This document shows, in pieces, positions 6,563 through 16,300 of a stretch of DNA of 20,497 nucleotides. This DNA is from Caldisericota bacterium. Lineage in GTDB: Bacteria; Caldisericota; Caldisericia; Caldisericales; Caldisericaceae. The notes under the pieces were generated by a model that saw only the letters and a list, made by a program, of their open reading frames with translations, made no database searches and was not told the origin of the DNA. The position numbers and the translations under genes were made by a program. Each line of letters begins with the position of its first letter. The stretch's first letter is position 1. The stretch covers positions 1 to 20,497 of the forward strand of contig DAOWNX010000002.1 of NCBI GenBank assembly GCA_030642335.1. Direction: 5' to 3'.

Positions 6563-8652
6563 TCCTTTTTTTGAGATGAGTTTTCCTCTAATCCCTTCCT
6601 TGTAAGTTGAATCTTGCCATTGCCTTCCACTTTCATCACTTTTACCTTTATTTCATCTCCAACCTTGATCTCTTTGTTGATATCTTTTACAAATTTATCC
6701 GACAATTGAGAAACATGAAGAAGTCCCACTGAATTTGGCAGAATTTGTACAAAAGCACCAAAATTCTTAATATCTACCACTTTACCGGTGTATATTTTAT
6801 TTGCCTCGGGCTCTTCAAGCAGGCCAATTATTTGAGCTCTTATCTGCTCACCTATCTCTCCATCAGGAGCACTAATATATACTGTTCCGTCAGGTTCGAT
6901 ATTAACATCCGACTCTGTTTCTCCAATGATACCTTTAATTGTTTTGCCACCAGGACCTATAAGCAACCCTATTTTATCTGGGCTAATTTTTATCGTAAAA
7001 ATGCGCGGCGCATATGGAGAAATATCTTCCCTTGGCCCAGGAAGAACATTCAGCATCTTTTCCAATATGAAAAGCCTTGCATCTTTTGCCTGGCTCAAAG
7101 CTTCCTTTAAAATTTCAAGTTTAATACCTTTTAATTTAATATCCATTTGAAGTGCAGTTATTCCATCTTTAGTTCCCGTAACCTTAAAATCCATGTCTCC
7201 AAAATGATCTTCCGCTCCCTGGATATCAGTAAGAATGGCATACCGTTCTCCCTCACTCACAAGACCCATTGCAATACCTGCAACAGCCTTTTTAATGGGT
7301 ACACCCGCATCCATAAGTGCAAGAGTAGACCCACAAGTAGATGCCATCGATGAAGAACCGTTCGATTCGAGTACCTCGGAAATAACCCTTATTGTATAGG
7401 GAAATTCTTCTTCAGAAGGCAGTACTGGTAATAGAGCTCTTTCAGCAAGTGCACCGTGGCCAATTTCTCTCCTGCTGGGCCCCCTCATAGGCCTGACTTC
7501 ACCTACCGAAAACGATGGGAAATTATAATAATGCATATATCGTTTTTTAAATTCCGGCTCAAGAGACTCTATAAGTTGTCCTGCTCCCTGAGCACCAAGC
7601 GTTGCAATAGATAAAACCTGCGTTTGTCCTCTTGCAAAGAGTCCGCTGCCATGCGTATGCTTCAACAATCCTACCTCGATGCTTATATCTCGTATTTCGC
7701 TGAATTTTCTACCGTCCACCCTTATTCCTTCTAGCGTGCGTTTTCTCAAGTATTTTTCTAAAAGCTCATCGAAAATATAGTTGATATCCGCTTCTTTTTC
7801 GGGATTTTCTTCCAACTCTTTCTTTATAATTTCTTCTTTTATATCGTCCAGAGCTTTTTCCCTTTGAAGTTTTTCGGTACTCTGTAAAACAGCTTCAATT
7901 TTAGAAAGAAATAAAGGTGCAATAGCCTCTTTCAAAGATTCATCAACTGTAATTTCAGCTACCGTAATTTTCTCTTTCCCTACCGCTTCTCTCAAATCTT
8001 CTTGAATGAGAGCAAGTTTTTTAATCTCAGGAATTGCAAATTCTATTGCAGCAGTCATTTGATCTTCTGAAATCTCATTTGCTCCAGCTTCAACCATCAA
8101 AAGAGCATCTTTTGTCCCGGCAATGCTTAAATTTAAATCGCTTTCTTTCAATTCTTTTTCTAATGGATTTACCACGAATTTACCGTCAATAAAACCAACT
8201 TTAACAGCACCCACAGCTTCGGTAAATGGTTCATCCGAAATAAGCGATGCTGCTGAAGCAGCACTGAGAGCAAGTATTTCCGGAGAAATCTCCCCTCCAG
8301 AAGAAAGAACGTACGCAATAATTTGAACAGGTCTCCTAAACTGTCCAGGAAACAAGGGACGTAATGCCCTATCTATAAGCCTTGAACTAAGCGTCTCTTT
8401 TTCAGATGGTCTTCCTCCTCTTTTGAAAAATCCACCCGGAATTTTACCTGCAGCATACATTTTTTCCGAATATACCACAGTGAGTGGGAAAAAATTCATC
8501 GGCTCCGAAGATTCTTTTCCCATAGTAGATACTGCTAACACAACAGTCCCGCCGCAAGAGACAATCACTGCGCCACCTGCCTGCTTTGCTACTCTGCCTA
8601 CTTCAAACCTAACGCTTTTTCCACTAATTTCAATCTCTTTAGTTACAATCAT
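6559..8652 (-). CDS. pnp: Polyribonucleotide nucleotidyltransferase (PNPase)
   Basis: Phosphorolytic 3'-to-5' exoribonuclease of mRNA decay that can also add nucleotides. The 697 residues contain the first RNase PH domain (with the KRGGRPSEKE and SSRLIDRALRPLFP segments), the helical linker, the second RNase PH domain with NGSSSMAST and the catalytic EDHFGDMDF motif around 485-495, a KH domain at about 551-620 with the GPGG loop, and an S1 domain at about 621-687 (VVDIKNFGAFV). All domains are complete. The start follows the rpsO stop by one base; there is no room for the intergenic hairpin known from enteric rpsO-pnp, so coupling to rpsO translation is likely. Confidence 0.98.
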   Translation of the reverse strand: MIVTKEIEISGKSVRFEVGRVAKQAGGAVIVSCGGTVVLAVSTMGKESSEPMNFFPLTVVYSEKMYAAGKIPGGFFKRGGRPSEKETLSSRLIDRALRPLFPGQFRRPVQIIAYVLSSGGEISPEILALSAASAASLISDEPFTEAVGAVKVGFIDGKFVVNPLEKELKESDLNLSIAGTKDALLMVEAGANEISEDQMTAAIEFAIPEIKKLALIQEDLREAVGKEKITVAEITVDESLKEAIAPLFLSKIEAVLQSTEKLQREKALDDIKEEIIKKELEENPEKEADINYIFDELLEKYLRKRTLEGIRVDGRKFSEIRDISIEVGLLKHTHGSGLFARGQTQVLSIATLGAQGAGQLIESLEPEFKKRYMHYYNFPSFSVGEVRPMRGPSRREIGHGALAERALLPVLPSEEEFPYTIRVISEVLESNGSSSMASTCGSTLALMDAGVPIKKAVAGIAMGLVSEGERYAILTDIQGAEDHFGDMDFKVTGTKDGITALQMDIKLKGIKLEILKEALSQAKDARLFILEKMLNVLPGPREDISPYAPRIFTIKISPDKIGLLIGPGGKTIKGIIGETESDVNIEPDGTVYISAPDGEIGEQIRAQIIGLLEEPEANKIYTGKVVDIKNFGAFVQILPNSVGLLHVSQLSDKFVKDINKEIKVGDEIKVKVMKVEGNGKIQLTRKGLEENSSQKKE

Positions 8653-8653
8653 A

Positions 8654-8920
8654 TTATGCTCTCAACTTAAGATCCTTAACGATCTTATTGTACCGTTTTT
8701 TATCAACACTCTTCAAATAATTTAGAAGCCTTCTCCGCTCGCCAACCATTTTAAATAAACCACGCCTTGAGGTATAATCTTGTTTGAATGTTTGCAAGTG
8801 CTTGGTAAGCTTAGAAATTCTACTTGTGAGAAGTGCTATCTGAACCTCAGGAGAACCAGTATCTCCATCATGTCGTTGAAATCTTTTGATGATTTCTTCT
8901 TTTTCGTCTTTTGTAATCAT
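8654..8920 (-). CDS. rpsO: 30S ribosomal protein S15
   Basis: Primary 16S rRNA-binding protein of the small-subunit platform. It has 88 residues, the normal bacterial length, with the signature RHDGDTGSPEVQIALLT near 20-36, the HLQTFKQDYTSRRGL loop and the RRRLLNYLK helix. The ATG at 8920 is preceded by AAGGAGGA. It is the first gene of a transcript that continues into pnp, with a promoter over the ribF stop and a structured leader between. Confidence 0.98.
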   Translation of the reverse strand: MITKDEKEEIIKRFQRHDGDTGSPEVQIALLTSRISKLTKHLQTFKQDYTSRRGLFKMVGERRRLLNYLKSVDKKRYNKIVKDLKLRA

Positions 8921-8998
8921 AAATCCTCCTTAAATTATTATATTTTCGCTTTTATCGAAGGTTATCGTCGGAGCCTCGATATTCCTCGTTAAAAGTCA
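8921..8998 (-). ncRNA. Possible structured rpsO leader (candidate S15 autoregulatory element)
   Basis: The predicted leader is about 78 bases. On the minus strand the arm TATCGAGG (8981-8974) can pair with CCTTCGATA (8961-8953, one bulged T, 12-base loop). Its first five bases can instead pair with CGATA at 8967-8963 (9-base loop). The two hairpins exclude each other. S15 is known to control its own mRNA through leader structures that differ between phyla, so a regulatory role is plausible; the fold was judged by eye only, and no match to a known S15 leader type was established. Confidence 0.35.
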
Positions 8999-9004
8999 AA
9001 ATAT

Positions 9005-9033
9005 ATTATACACATTTATTGGAGTTATGCAAA
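9005..9033 (-). promoter_or_regulatory. rpsO: Promoter for rpsO-pnp
   Basis: The minus strand has TTTGCA (9033-9028, 4/6 match), a 17-base spacer and a perfect TATAAT (9010-9005), whose first bases are the ribF stop codon region. The predicted start near 8998 leaves a 78-base leader. The optimal spacing and consensus -10 make this a good candidate; ribF read-through may also contribute transcripts. Confidence 0.6.
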
Positions 9034-9938
9034 CGAAAATAAATCTTTGCTTCTTTTACATCTTGATGAATTTGTTCAATTAGATCCTGTGGCTTGTCAA
9101 ATTTTTTTTCGTCACGTATTCTCTTTAAAAAGTGTAGCTTCACATCAGCTCCATAAAAATCTTTCTTTACATCTATAAAATATATTTCTACTTTTAGTTG
9201 ATCATTCTTTTCAAATGTAGGGTTAAACCCCACATTTGTGGCAGATTGAAAAAATTTACCTCCTGTTTCCGCAAGAGTGATATAAACTCCAACTGGTGGA
9301 AGCAATTTGTTTCCATTTTTATACGCAATATTTGCAGTAGGAAACCCCAGCAAGCGCCCTATACCTCTCCCTTTTACCACATCCCCTGAAATAAAGAACA
9401 TATATCCTAAAAAAGCATTTGCCGTTTCTATTTTGCCCTCCATAATAAGCTGATGTATAAAAGAGCTTGAAACTGTCTTACCTCCAATATCAAACAAAGG
9501 AATAGAATATACATCGATGCTAAATGGTTTTGCAAGTTTTTTCAGGTAAGCCACATCACCAGTCCGCCTATATCCAAACCTGAAATCTTCGCCTACAACA
9601 ATACCTTTTGCATTTACTTGTTGAATAATTTCTTTTTTAAAAAATTCTTTAGGAGATAATTTCATAAATTTACTGCACATTTCTACAACATAAGTACATT
9701 GTATACCGTTTTCCCCAAGAAGAAATAGTTTTTCTTCAAGCAGTGTGAGAAATTTTCTTTTCATTTCCTTTATAGGATGGCTATAGAAAGTATAAACGAA
9801 AGGAGTCGCATCTTTCATCTTTGCAACTTTTATTGTTTCTTCAATGAGCAATTGATGGCCTTTATGCACGCCATCAAACATACCTATTGTAACTACGGTG
9901 TTTTCTTTAACGTAATTACCATATTTATATATCTTCAT
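9006..9938 (-). CDS. ribF: Bifunctional riboflavin kinase/FAD synthetase
   Basis: Converts riboflavin to FMN and FMN to FAD. In the N-terminal adenylyltransferase domain, GMFDGVHKGH is at 19-28 and VGEDFRFGYRRTGD at 115-128. The C-terminal flavokinase domain starts near 184, with VVKGRGIGRLLGFPTANI (187-204), NVGFNPTF (235-242) and catalytic E251 in VEIYFID. The length of 310 residues is normal. One motif departs from the family: the usual SSTxIR of the adenylyltransferase reads SSSFIH at 157-162, so the conserved Arg is His. The start overlaps truB by 14 bases, with AAAGGTG just upstream. The truB-ribF pair followed by rpsO is a common bacterial order. Confidence 0.96.
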   Translation of the reverse strand: MKIYKYGNYVKENTVVTIGMFDGVHKGHQLLIEETIKVAKMKDATPFVYTFYSHPIKEMKRKFLTLLEEKLFLLGENGIQCTYVVEMCSKFMKLSPKEFFKKEIIQQVNAKGIVVGEDFRFGYRRTGDVAYLKKLAKPFSIDVYSIPLFDIGGKTVSSSFIHQLIMEGKIETANAFLGYMFFISGDVVKGRGIGRLLGFPTANIAYKNGNKLLPPVGVYITLAETGGKFFQSATNVGFNPTFEKNDQLKVEIYFIDVKKDFYGADVKLHFLKRIRDEKKFDKPQDLIEQIHQDVKEAKIYFRLHNSNKCV

Positions 9939-10776
9939 TCAACACCTTTTCGGGATGTACCTTACCATCTTTATACCTGCCAATACCTATAAAAACTCCC
10001 TTTTCATCTCTGACAACAACCTTATCTACAGTAATATCTAAGCCGTTCTTAAACCGGTCTACTTCCTTTACAAAAAACACGGGTAGATCAATTGCACGAT
10101 CAGCAGTCAAAAAACCTTTATAAAAATTGCCGCTCTTAATTCTTCCAAAAGTAGTAGCATCGCTAATACAGAATCTTCCAATAGAAAGCCGCGTAATAGC
10201 AGAGAGAGTAGCAAAAGTGCCTAATGTTCTTCCCATATCTCTTGCAATAGACCTCATATATGTCCCTTTCGAACAAGTAATATCAAGCACAAGTTTGTTG
10301 CAATGAAAAGAAATAATTGACATTTTATGTATTTCTACCTGGTAGGGCTTCTTTTTAATAACTTCTCCCTGTCTTGCGTATTTGTAAAAAGGTTTTCCTT
10401 TAAATTTTTTTGCCGAATAGTTCGGGGGGATCTGCCCTACTATGCCAATAAATTGATCCAGAACTCTTTTTATTTCTTCGATAGTCACTACAGAATCTTT
10501 TTGATTTATTACGCCGCCAGTAATATCGTCAGTATCCGTCTCAATTCCAAATTGAATTTGCACTATATATCTTTTTTCATCCGTATCAATATAAGGAATA
10601 AAACGTGTCGCACTGTTCAGGGCGACAATCATAAGCCCCGTAGCCATAGGGTCAAGTGTTCCTATGTGACCTGCTTTTTTGGCGTTAAGGATTTTTTTCA
10701 CCCTACTTGTAACAGCAAAAGAAGTAATGCCAAATGGTTTAGCAATCAATAAAATATTCTTTTCCAATATATCCAT
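9925..10776 (-). CDS. truB: tRNA pseudouridine(55) synthase
   Basis: Isomerises U55 of the T-loop in tRNAs. From the ATG at 10776 the protein has 283 residues, beginning ILLIAKPFGITSF, the family's opening strand. The catalytic Asp is D42 in GHIGTLDPMATG. The KRYIVQIQFGIETDTDD and PPNYSAKKFKGKPFYKYAR segments and a C-terminal PUA-like domain (about 235-283) follow. The frame opens seven codons earlier at a TTG (10797), but ATG 10776 fits the family better. Either start lies inside the 3' end of ogt (38-base overlap for the ATG), which is long for this compact operon. Confidence 0.95.
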   Translation of the reverse strand: MDILEKNILLIAKPFGITSFAVTSRVKKILNAKKAGHIGTLDPMATGLMIVALNSATRFIPYIDTDEKRYIVQIQFGIETDTDDITGGVINQKDSVVTIEEIKRVLDQFIGIVGQIPPNYSAKKFKGKPFYKYARQGEVIKKKPYQVEIHKMSIISFHCNKLVLDITCSKGTYMRSIARDMGRTLGTFATLSAITRLSIGRFCISDATTFGRIKSGNFYKGFLTADRAIDLPVFFVKEVDRFKNGLDITVDKVVVRDEKGVFIGIGRYKDGKVHPEKVLNEDI

Positions 10777-11224
10777 TATGCAATCCAACCTTTTCAAGTT
10801 TAAGCATCTTGATTTTATTATCTATCCCGCCAGAAAATCCACCGATTTTTCCATTGCTGTTTACAACCCTGTGGCAGGGAATAATTATAGGAAGAGGGTT
10901 ATTTCTCATAGCCGCTCCAACAAACCTGGCATATCTTTTGTCACCAAAAACTATACTGGAGATTCCACCGTAAGAGGAAACTTTACCATATGGTATTTTT
11001 TGCACTTCTTTAAAGATTGGCATAAATTTTGAACAAAATACAGGCACCTGATATTTCAGTGCGCTAGTGCTTCCCTTCCAATATTCTTTAATAGAAAAAC
11101 TAAGCTCTACGTTATTTTGAAATGCGCAATGATCAACAAACGTAATTTTTGATATAATTCCTGATTTCTCTTCTACCTCAAATAAAATACCATAGAAATT
11201 AATGCAATATACCCCATCATTCAT
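10739..11224 (-). CDS. ogt: Methylated-DNA--protein-cysteine methyltransferase
   Basis: Suicide repair protein that transfers the alkyl group from O6-alkylguanine to its own cysteine. The 161 residues include IPYGKVSSYG (78-86 region), the Arg-finger segment ARFVGAAMRNNP (99-110) and the active site IIIPCHRVV with acceptor C117, followed by GGFSGGIDNKIKMLKLE. There is no Ada-type N-terminal domain. The N-terminal half is divergent, as is common. The start overlaps the cdaR stop by 8 bases. It could equally be named mgt/adaB-like; the activity assignment rests on the intact PCHR site. Confidence 0.93.
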   Translation of the reverse strand: MNDGVYCINFYGILFEVEEKSGIISKITFVDHCAFQNNVELSFSIKEYWKGSTSALKYQVPVFCSKFMPIFKEVQKIPYGKVSSYGGISSIVFGDKRYARFVGAAMRNNPLPIIIPCHRVVNSNGKIGGFSGGIDNKIKMLKLEKVGLHNGYIGKEYFIDC

Positions 11225-12416
11225 TGTTTACGGATTCAATAGTAACACTTACAGATTCTGGCTGTACTATGGAAATTACAACAGCTTCAGGTATGCCTTC
11301 TACTACAACGGGTAATTGATATGTACCATAAGTAATGCCAGTAGCATCTACAACAGCAACAATGGTAAGAACTTCAATGGCGTCAATATCTTCTTTAAAA
11401 CCAGAAACGATCACCTCAATCTTTTCAGGATGAGCTGTACCCACTAGATCATCATCTGTTTTAACAATAACAGTTATGGTAAACTTTTTTTCTATGATAG
11501 GCTCTACTTCAATTTTTACTTTGCAATTTTCAGCACCAATAATATTCACTCCTTCCGGTACGATAAGCAGGGGTTCAAATTCAGTAAATTTTGTGATATC
11601 GCCTATATTTAAAATATCAGTAGTGATAAAAGAAACTCCAGATAAAGACAGAAAATCACCAGATATGGAAACAACAGCTGGCTCTACTGAAATAGATTTT
11701 ATTCCAAACCCTTTGAAGACAGTGCCATTAAAGTTGGGAACGATAGGTACTATTTTTGCAACAGTAACATTGCTCTGAGAAACCTTAACCATGCAACTAA
11801 TGGGACTAACCTGCATGTCTACTATGCTTTCCCCGTCTTTTCCAAATATTTTCACAGGGAGAGTTAAATTTGTTTCTTCTTTGATTCCTGTAAGGTCAAT
11901 TTGAATAAATACTTCTTTGATGTTAGCTAACACACTTTCAGGACCAGTAATACTTGCTTTATCAGGACTAATGATAGGTGTCCCGGGAAGAAAACCCTCT
12001 TCTGCTTCACCGCTAAATTTCACAGCTATTGGCATAACAATTGTAGTTAATTTTTCAAGGCTTATTCTTGCTTTTTCAGGAGAAACTTTTTCTATTGTCA
12101 CTTCAGTAAGAGGAGATTTTGCATCAACATCTATATAATATTCACCAAGTGTTTTGCCAGAAAGATCAATCAATGCAGTAAAATCCTGCTCGTTTAGACC
12201 GAGGATCAATCTACTCGGTCCTCCAGCGGTAACATTTACATAATCTGTTTTACTTTTAATAACAACACCGGGTTCTATGTTTATTGCCACCACAGGCACC
12301 CTAAATGTGCGCACTACAGTAGGACCTTGTACGCCTGCCACATAATACCATATTAATATAGCAAGTATAACCGAAATAACCTTTATATTAAAAATTTTTA
12401 AGAAAAATTTTTTCAT
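11217..12416 (-). CDS. cdaR: YbbR-domain protein, probable CdaA regulator
   Basis: Single-pass membrane protein with its bulk outside the membrane. After the start, a hydrophobic anchor (about 12-28, ending AILIWYYVAG) is followed by about four repeats of the YbbR domain with the recurring patterns IDLSGK, IDLTGI and VDATGITYGTYQLPV. YbbR proteins bind and modulate CdaA in Bacillus-type bacteria. The frame is open to 12467, but the ATG at 12416 gives the family-like N-terminus and lies one base after the cdaA stop, so it is taken as the start (399 residues). The nearest purine-rich ribosome site is rather distant (about 15 bases), so expression probably depends on cdaA translation. Confidence 0.9.
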   Translation of the reverse strand: MKKFFLKIFNIKVISVILAILIWYYVAGVQGPTVVRTFRVPVVAINIEPGVVIKSKTDYVNVTAGGPSRLILGLNEQDFTALIDLSGKTLGEYYIDVDAKSPLTEVTIEKVSPEKARISLEKLTTIVMPIAVKFSGEAEEGFLPGTPIISPDKASITGPESVLANIKEVFIQIDLTGIKEETNLTLPVKIFGKDGESIVDMQVSPISCMVKVSQSNVTVAKIVPIVPNFNGTVFKGFGIKSISVEPAVVSISGDFLSLSGVSFITTDILNIGDITKFTEFEPLLIVPEGVNIIGAENCKVKIEVEPIIEKKFTITVIVKTDDDLVGTAHPEKIEVIVSGFKEDIDAIEVLTIVAVVDATGITYGTYQLPVVVEGIPEAVVISIVQPESVSVTIESVNNE

Positions 12417-12417
12417 T

Positions 12418-13263
12418 CTACTTGCGTATTTCCTCCTTTTCGGACCATGTCGGTTTTGCCATAACAAGCAACATGCCGCGGAGTTCTAATGGACTAAGAT
12501 AACGGGTTAATTTTCCTTTTATTGCAAGAGAGATAATGCCTGTCTGCTCGGAAACAACTATTGACAAAGCATCTGTCTCTGCCGTTATACCTACAGCCGC
12601 TCTGTGTCTTGTGCCAACTTCCTCTTTATCAAGTGATTCATCAAGAGAAAGAGGAAGTATACAGCGCGCGGCCTCTATTCTCAGATCTTTGATAATTACA
12701 GCACCATCATGAAGAGATGTATTAGGATAAAAAATTGTATTAAGTAATTCCGCCTTCACAAATGCTTTGATAGGCACACCCGTTTCTATATATTCTAGCA
12801 AAGGTGTCCCCCTCTCTATCACAATTAAAGCTCCCATTTTATTGAGCGATAAAAATTTTACACTTTTTATTATTTCGTCAACGATATTTTGGAAATCTTC
12901 TACACTAATAAGCTCCATTTTTTCACCAATAACAATTCCTTTTCCCAGTCCTGTAAACCATTTTCTCAGCTCTGGTTGAAATACGACGACAAAAAGAATC
13001 GGAAGAAATGTCACAGAAAATTGAAGCAAGCCGTTCATTACATAACCTACCGTAACAAGATGAATCGAGTTAGTTACCTTTGCTAAAACTATCAAAGCAA
13101 TAAAATAGACAGCGATGCCCTCTGCAAGTTGCAACGTTCTGGTATGCTGAATAGCACGCAACACAAAATAAATAACCATGCTCACTATAAGAATATCAAC
13201 AACAGCAAGAGCAACATACTTTGCATTAAAATTAGCAATCATAAAATTAATCATTTCGTTCAT
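12418..13263 (-). CDS. cdaA: Diadenylate cyclase CdaA (DisA_N domain)
   Basis: Membrane enzyme that condenses two ATP into cyclic di-AMP, a messenger for potassium, osmotic and cell-wall control in many bacteria. Of 281 residues, the first 100 hold three membrane segments (roughly 18-38, 48-66, 74-96). The cyclase domain follows with the catalytic DGA at 186-188 (SLHDGAVII) and RHR at 219-221 (GTRHRAAVGI). The cdaA-cdaR order is conserved in many phyla; here glmM does not follow. The gene starts 73 bases after sbcC. I see no convincing promoter and only a weak ribosome site in that gap, so its transcription may come from upstream. Confidence 0.96.
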   Translation of the reverse strand: MNEMINFMIANFNAKYVALAVVDILIVSMVIYFVLRAIQHTRTLQLAEGIAVYFIALIVLAKVTNSIHLVTVGYVMNGLLQFSVTFLPILFVVVFQPELRKWFTGLGKGIVIGEKMELISVEDFQNIVDEIIKSVKFLSLNKMGALIVIERGTPLLEYIETGVPIKAFVKAELLNTIFYPNTSLHDGAVIIKDLRIEAARCILPLSLDESLDKEEVGTRHRAAVGITAETDALSIVVSEQTGIISLAIKGKLTRYLSPLELRGMLLVMAKPTWSEKEEIRK

Positions 13264-13336
13264 TAATATGTTTTACCAAAATTTTATATTTTTTGCAAGA
13301 ATAAACGCCTATAAAAATGCTCTTTTCCTTCAATAA

Positions 13337-16300
13337 CTATGCCACATAAATATGTGAACCTTGTTCATCTTTTGTAACACGAAGTTCATAGGGGAAGCTT
13401 TCCTTTACTTCCGAAACATGGGTTATAATAAGAATTTTTTTAAACTCAGTTTTTATTGCATTAAGTTCTTCAAGCACATTTGCTCTGCCTGATTCGTCTT
13501 GACTGCCAAAACCTTCGTCAATAATCAACATTTCCAATGGCATACCAGAAAGAGACGCCAAAAAGAGAGAAATGCCAATTCTTGTTGCAAGATTGATTCT
13601 AAACTGCTCTCCTCCACTGAAAAGCACATATCGCCTTCGCATTCCTTTATCGTATACTTCTATGTCTAATGTATTTTTTTCTTCACCTTTTCTGGTTGCC
13701 TTCACTGTTCTAAATTTTAGTTGCATTGTTCCACCACTCATCTTCCTTAAAATTTCATTTGAAATATCTTCTATTTGCGGTACAACACTCCTGATAATAA
13801 GGCTTTGAATCCCTTCTTTTCCAAACATATCGACACAAACATCCAGAATACGCTCATCATCATCCATCTTCGCTAGCTCAATCAATTTTTTATCAAGTTC
13901 ACTTTTCCCTTCTTCGATTTTTTTACACTGTTCTTCAATGCGAATCATTTTGTCACGCTCGCTGTGATATTGAAAGGATATATCTTCAAGTTCCTTCTTG
14001 ATAGAATTGTAGTTTCCATTAACATCACCAAGATTTTCAATCTCTTCTACTGTTTTCTTAATTTTTTCTGTTAATTCCTTTATCTCCTTCTCCCCTTTTT
14101 CTATTTCCTTATAAAGAGACAAAAGGTGCTTTTCGCCTTCTTCTTTACGCGCTTTTGCCTCTCTGAGGTCCAGAAAAAGCATTCGATAATCTTGCAAGGT
14201 TTTCTTCTTTTTCTTGCACTCATTAAACATTTTTTCACTGAATTCAATACTTTTTATAAATTTCTCTAGTTTCAGAATTTCTTTTTTTTCTTTTGACAAA
14301 AACTCGGGAGCCTCAAGTATTCGCTTCACATCTTCCATCTCACATAGCCACTTTTCACTCTGCTTCTTCGCTGCATCGATATTCTTTTCAATTGCTTCTA
14401 TTTTATTCTGAGAAACGGCCTGCCCGGACTGAGCATCGCGCAAAAGCTTACTTAATTGCTGTTTCTTCTCTTCCTTTTTTTTCAATGCATCTTCTTTGAC
14501 TTTTGTCTTTTCTTCAACACCATTAAGACCTACCACTATCGCTTTAAATTTATTCAAAGCGTCCATTTCCGCATCTGACATTACGCCCCTTTTAAGAGCG
14601 ATGTCTTTTTCATTAAGTTGCTCAAGAATTTTCTCTCGCTGTGTCTCTTTTACCAATTTCACAGTCTTTAACGAATGTATCTCTTTTGTGTATTTTCCAA
14701 GTTTCTCTTTTAACTCTACAAATATTTTCGCATCAAATACAGTTTGAATGGATTCTATTTCTCCATCCAGCTTCGAAAGAACCAGATTTTTTTTGTGAAG
14801 GAGATTTTCACTTTCAGCAACTTCCTCCGTATATTTCAGCTCTATCTCTTTTCTATGTTCATCAGTAAGGGGAGAACCGCAAAGAGGGCAGTTTTTTGTT
14901 TCTTCAGAAATAAAGCGGAGTTTCTCTCTGAGTGTAAAAAGATTAGCTTCCATCATTTTAATTTCGCTTGAGAGAGATGCTTTTCTTTTTATAAGCTCTT
15001 CTTTTCTATTCTCTTTTTCCTTCTTCTCTTTTTCAACATGCCTGATTTCGGCTTCTATTCCATCAATTTCTTTTTTAATCGTTTCCGATACAATTTTTTT
15101 TAGTGCGCTCTCAATATCTTTAATTTCCTTTTCTAATTTTTCCCTCCCCTTGTTAAGCGTAGCTAAACGCTCCTCTTTTCTGCTTTCCAATTCTCCTATG
15201 CTATTTTTTGCTTTTTCCTTTTCCTTACATAAATTACGTAAAGTTTTTAATTCTTCCCTTATTGAAAAAATGCTTTTCTCTATTTCTTTTTCTCGGATTT
15301 CTAAATTGCTTTTGCTCTTAAGTAATTTTTCATTTTTTACTTTCTCAGCTTGTAGTTCGCTATCAAAATTCTTAAGAAAATCTTGCTTTTCTTTAATTCT
15401 TCCTCTTAAATCAGTTTGCTTTCGCACTTTTAGTACTGTCTCTCTTTCTACTGTATTTTTAAGCAATTCCTTTTTTATTTCAGCTTGCGAAATCTTATTT
15501 TTTCTCTCCAGAAGCTCATTATATAAATTTTCATTTTTAACATATGCATTATAGCCATTTATTATTTCTTCTCTCCTTTTTAGTATCTCTTCTACCCGTA
15601 AAAGCTTTTCCTTTTCCTTTTCGACTTCATCTTTCTTTTGAAACACGGTCCTATCATGCTTCTCTTTTTCTCTAGAAAAATGTTCGGTCAATTGTTTAAG
15701 TTGATGCCATTTATTTGACTGTTTTCGAGCATTTTCGTATTTCTCCTCTATTTCCCCTTTTCTTTCCTTTAAAGACGCAACTTGCTTCTTCTTTCCTGCA
15801 AGAGCTTTCTCTATTTCCTTGTTATCGTCTATCAATTTTCTGATATTCTTTATGTTTATTTTAAGAGCATCTTTTAATGCTTTAATCTCTCTCCTTTCGT
15901 CCAGTGCTCTTTCGCGTGCATATTCATAAATATCAAGACCCAACATCTCGCGAACAATCTCCATCTTCTCTGACGGTTTTTTGGCAGTAAAAAAATCAGA
16001 TTTCCCCTGTAAAATGAAAGAGGATGTAATAAATGCGTCATAGTTCATTCCGATAATCTTTAGAATTTCTTCATCTGTCTCCCTTATCTTATTCTCAGAG
16101 ATATTTACAAATCCACCATCTTTTTCAACTTCCAATAAAATATCCGATTTACTATTTATCTTATCGTATGTTCTCGTAATTCTGTATCTATCGCCATTCT
16201 GCATAAATTGAAATACTACTTTTAGGTCAGTTTTCCCGGAAGATACAATATCTTCCACGCCTTTTTTATTCCCTTCAACTCCTCTAGCCCTGCTAAATAG

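Noticed and set aside
13264..13336. Possible promoter for cdaA in the sbcC/cdaA gap (TATAAA at 13288-13283, or TTGCAA with TAAAAC at 13275-13270)
   Set aside because: The first has no -35 match at any usual spacing; the second matches weakly at both boxes and would start transcription at the ATG itself.
15150..15554. Plus-strand open frames of 100-143 codons (here and at 1100-1531, 3641-3970, 4907-5260, 6745-7110 and 10327-10752)
   Set aside because: Each lies antisense to a well-supported conserved gene, has low-complexity or unrecognisable protein and no ribosome site of note.
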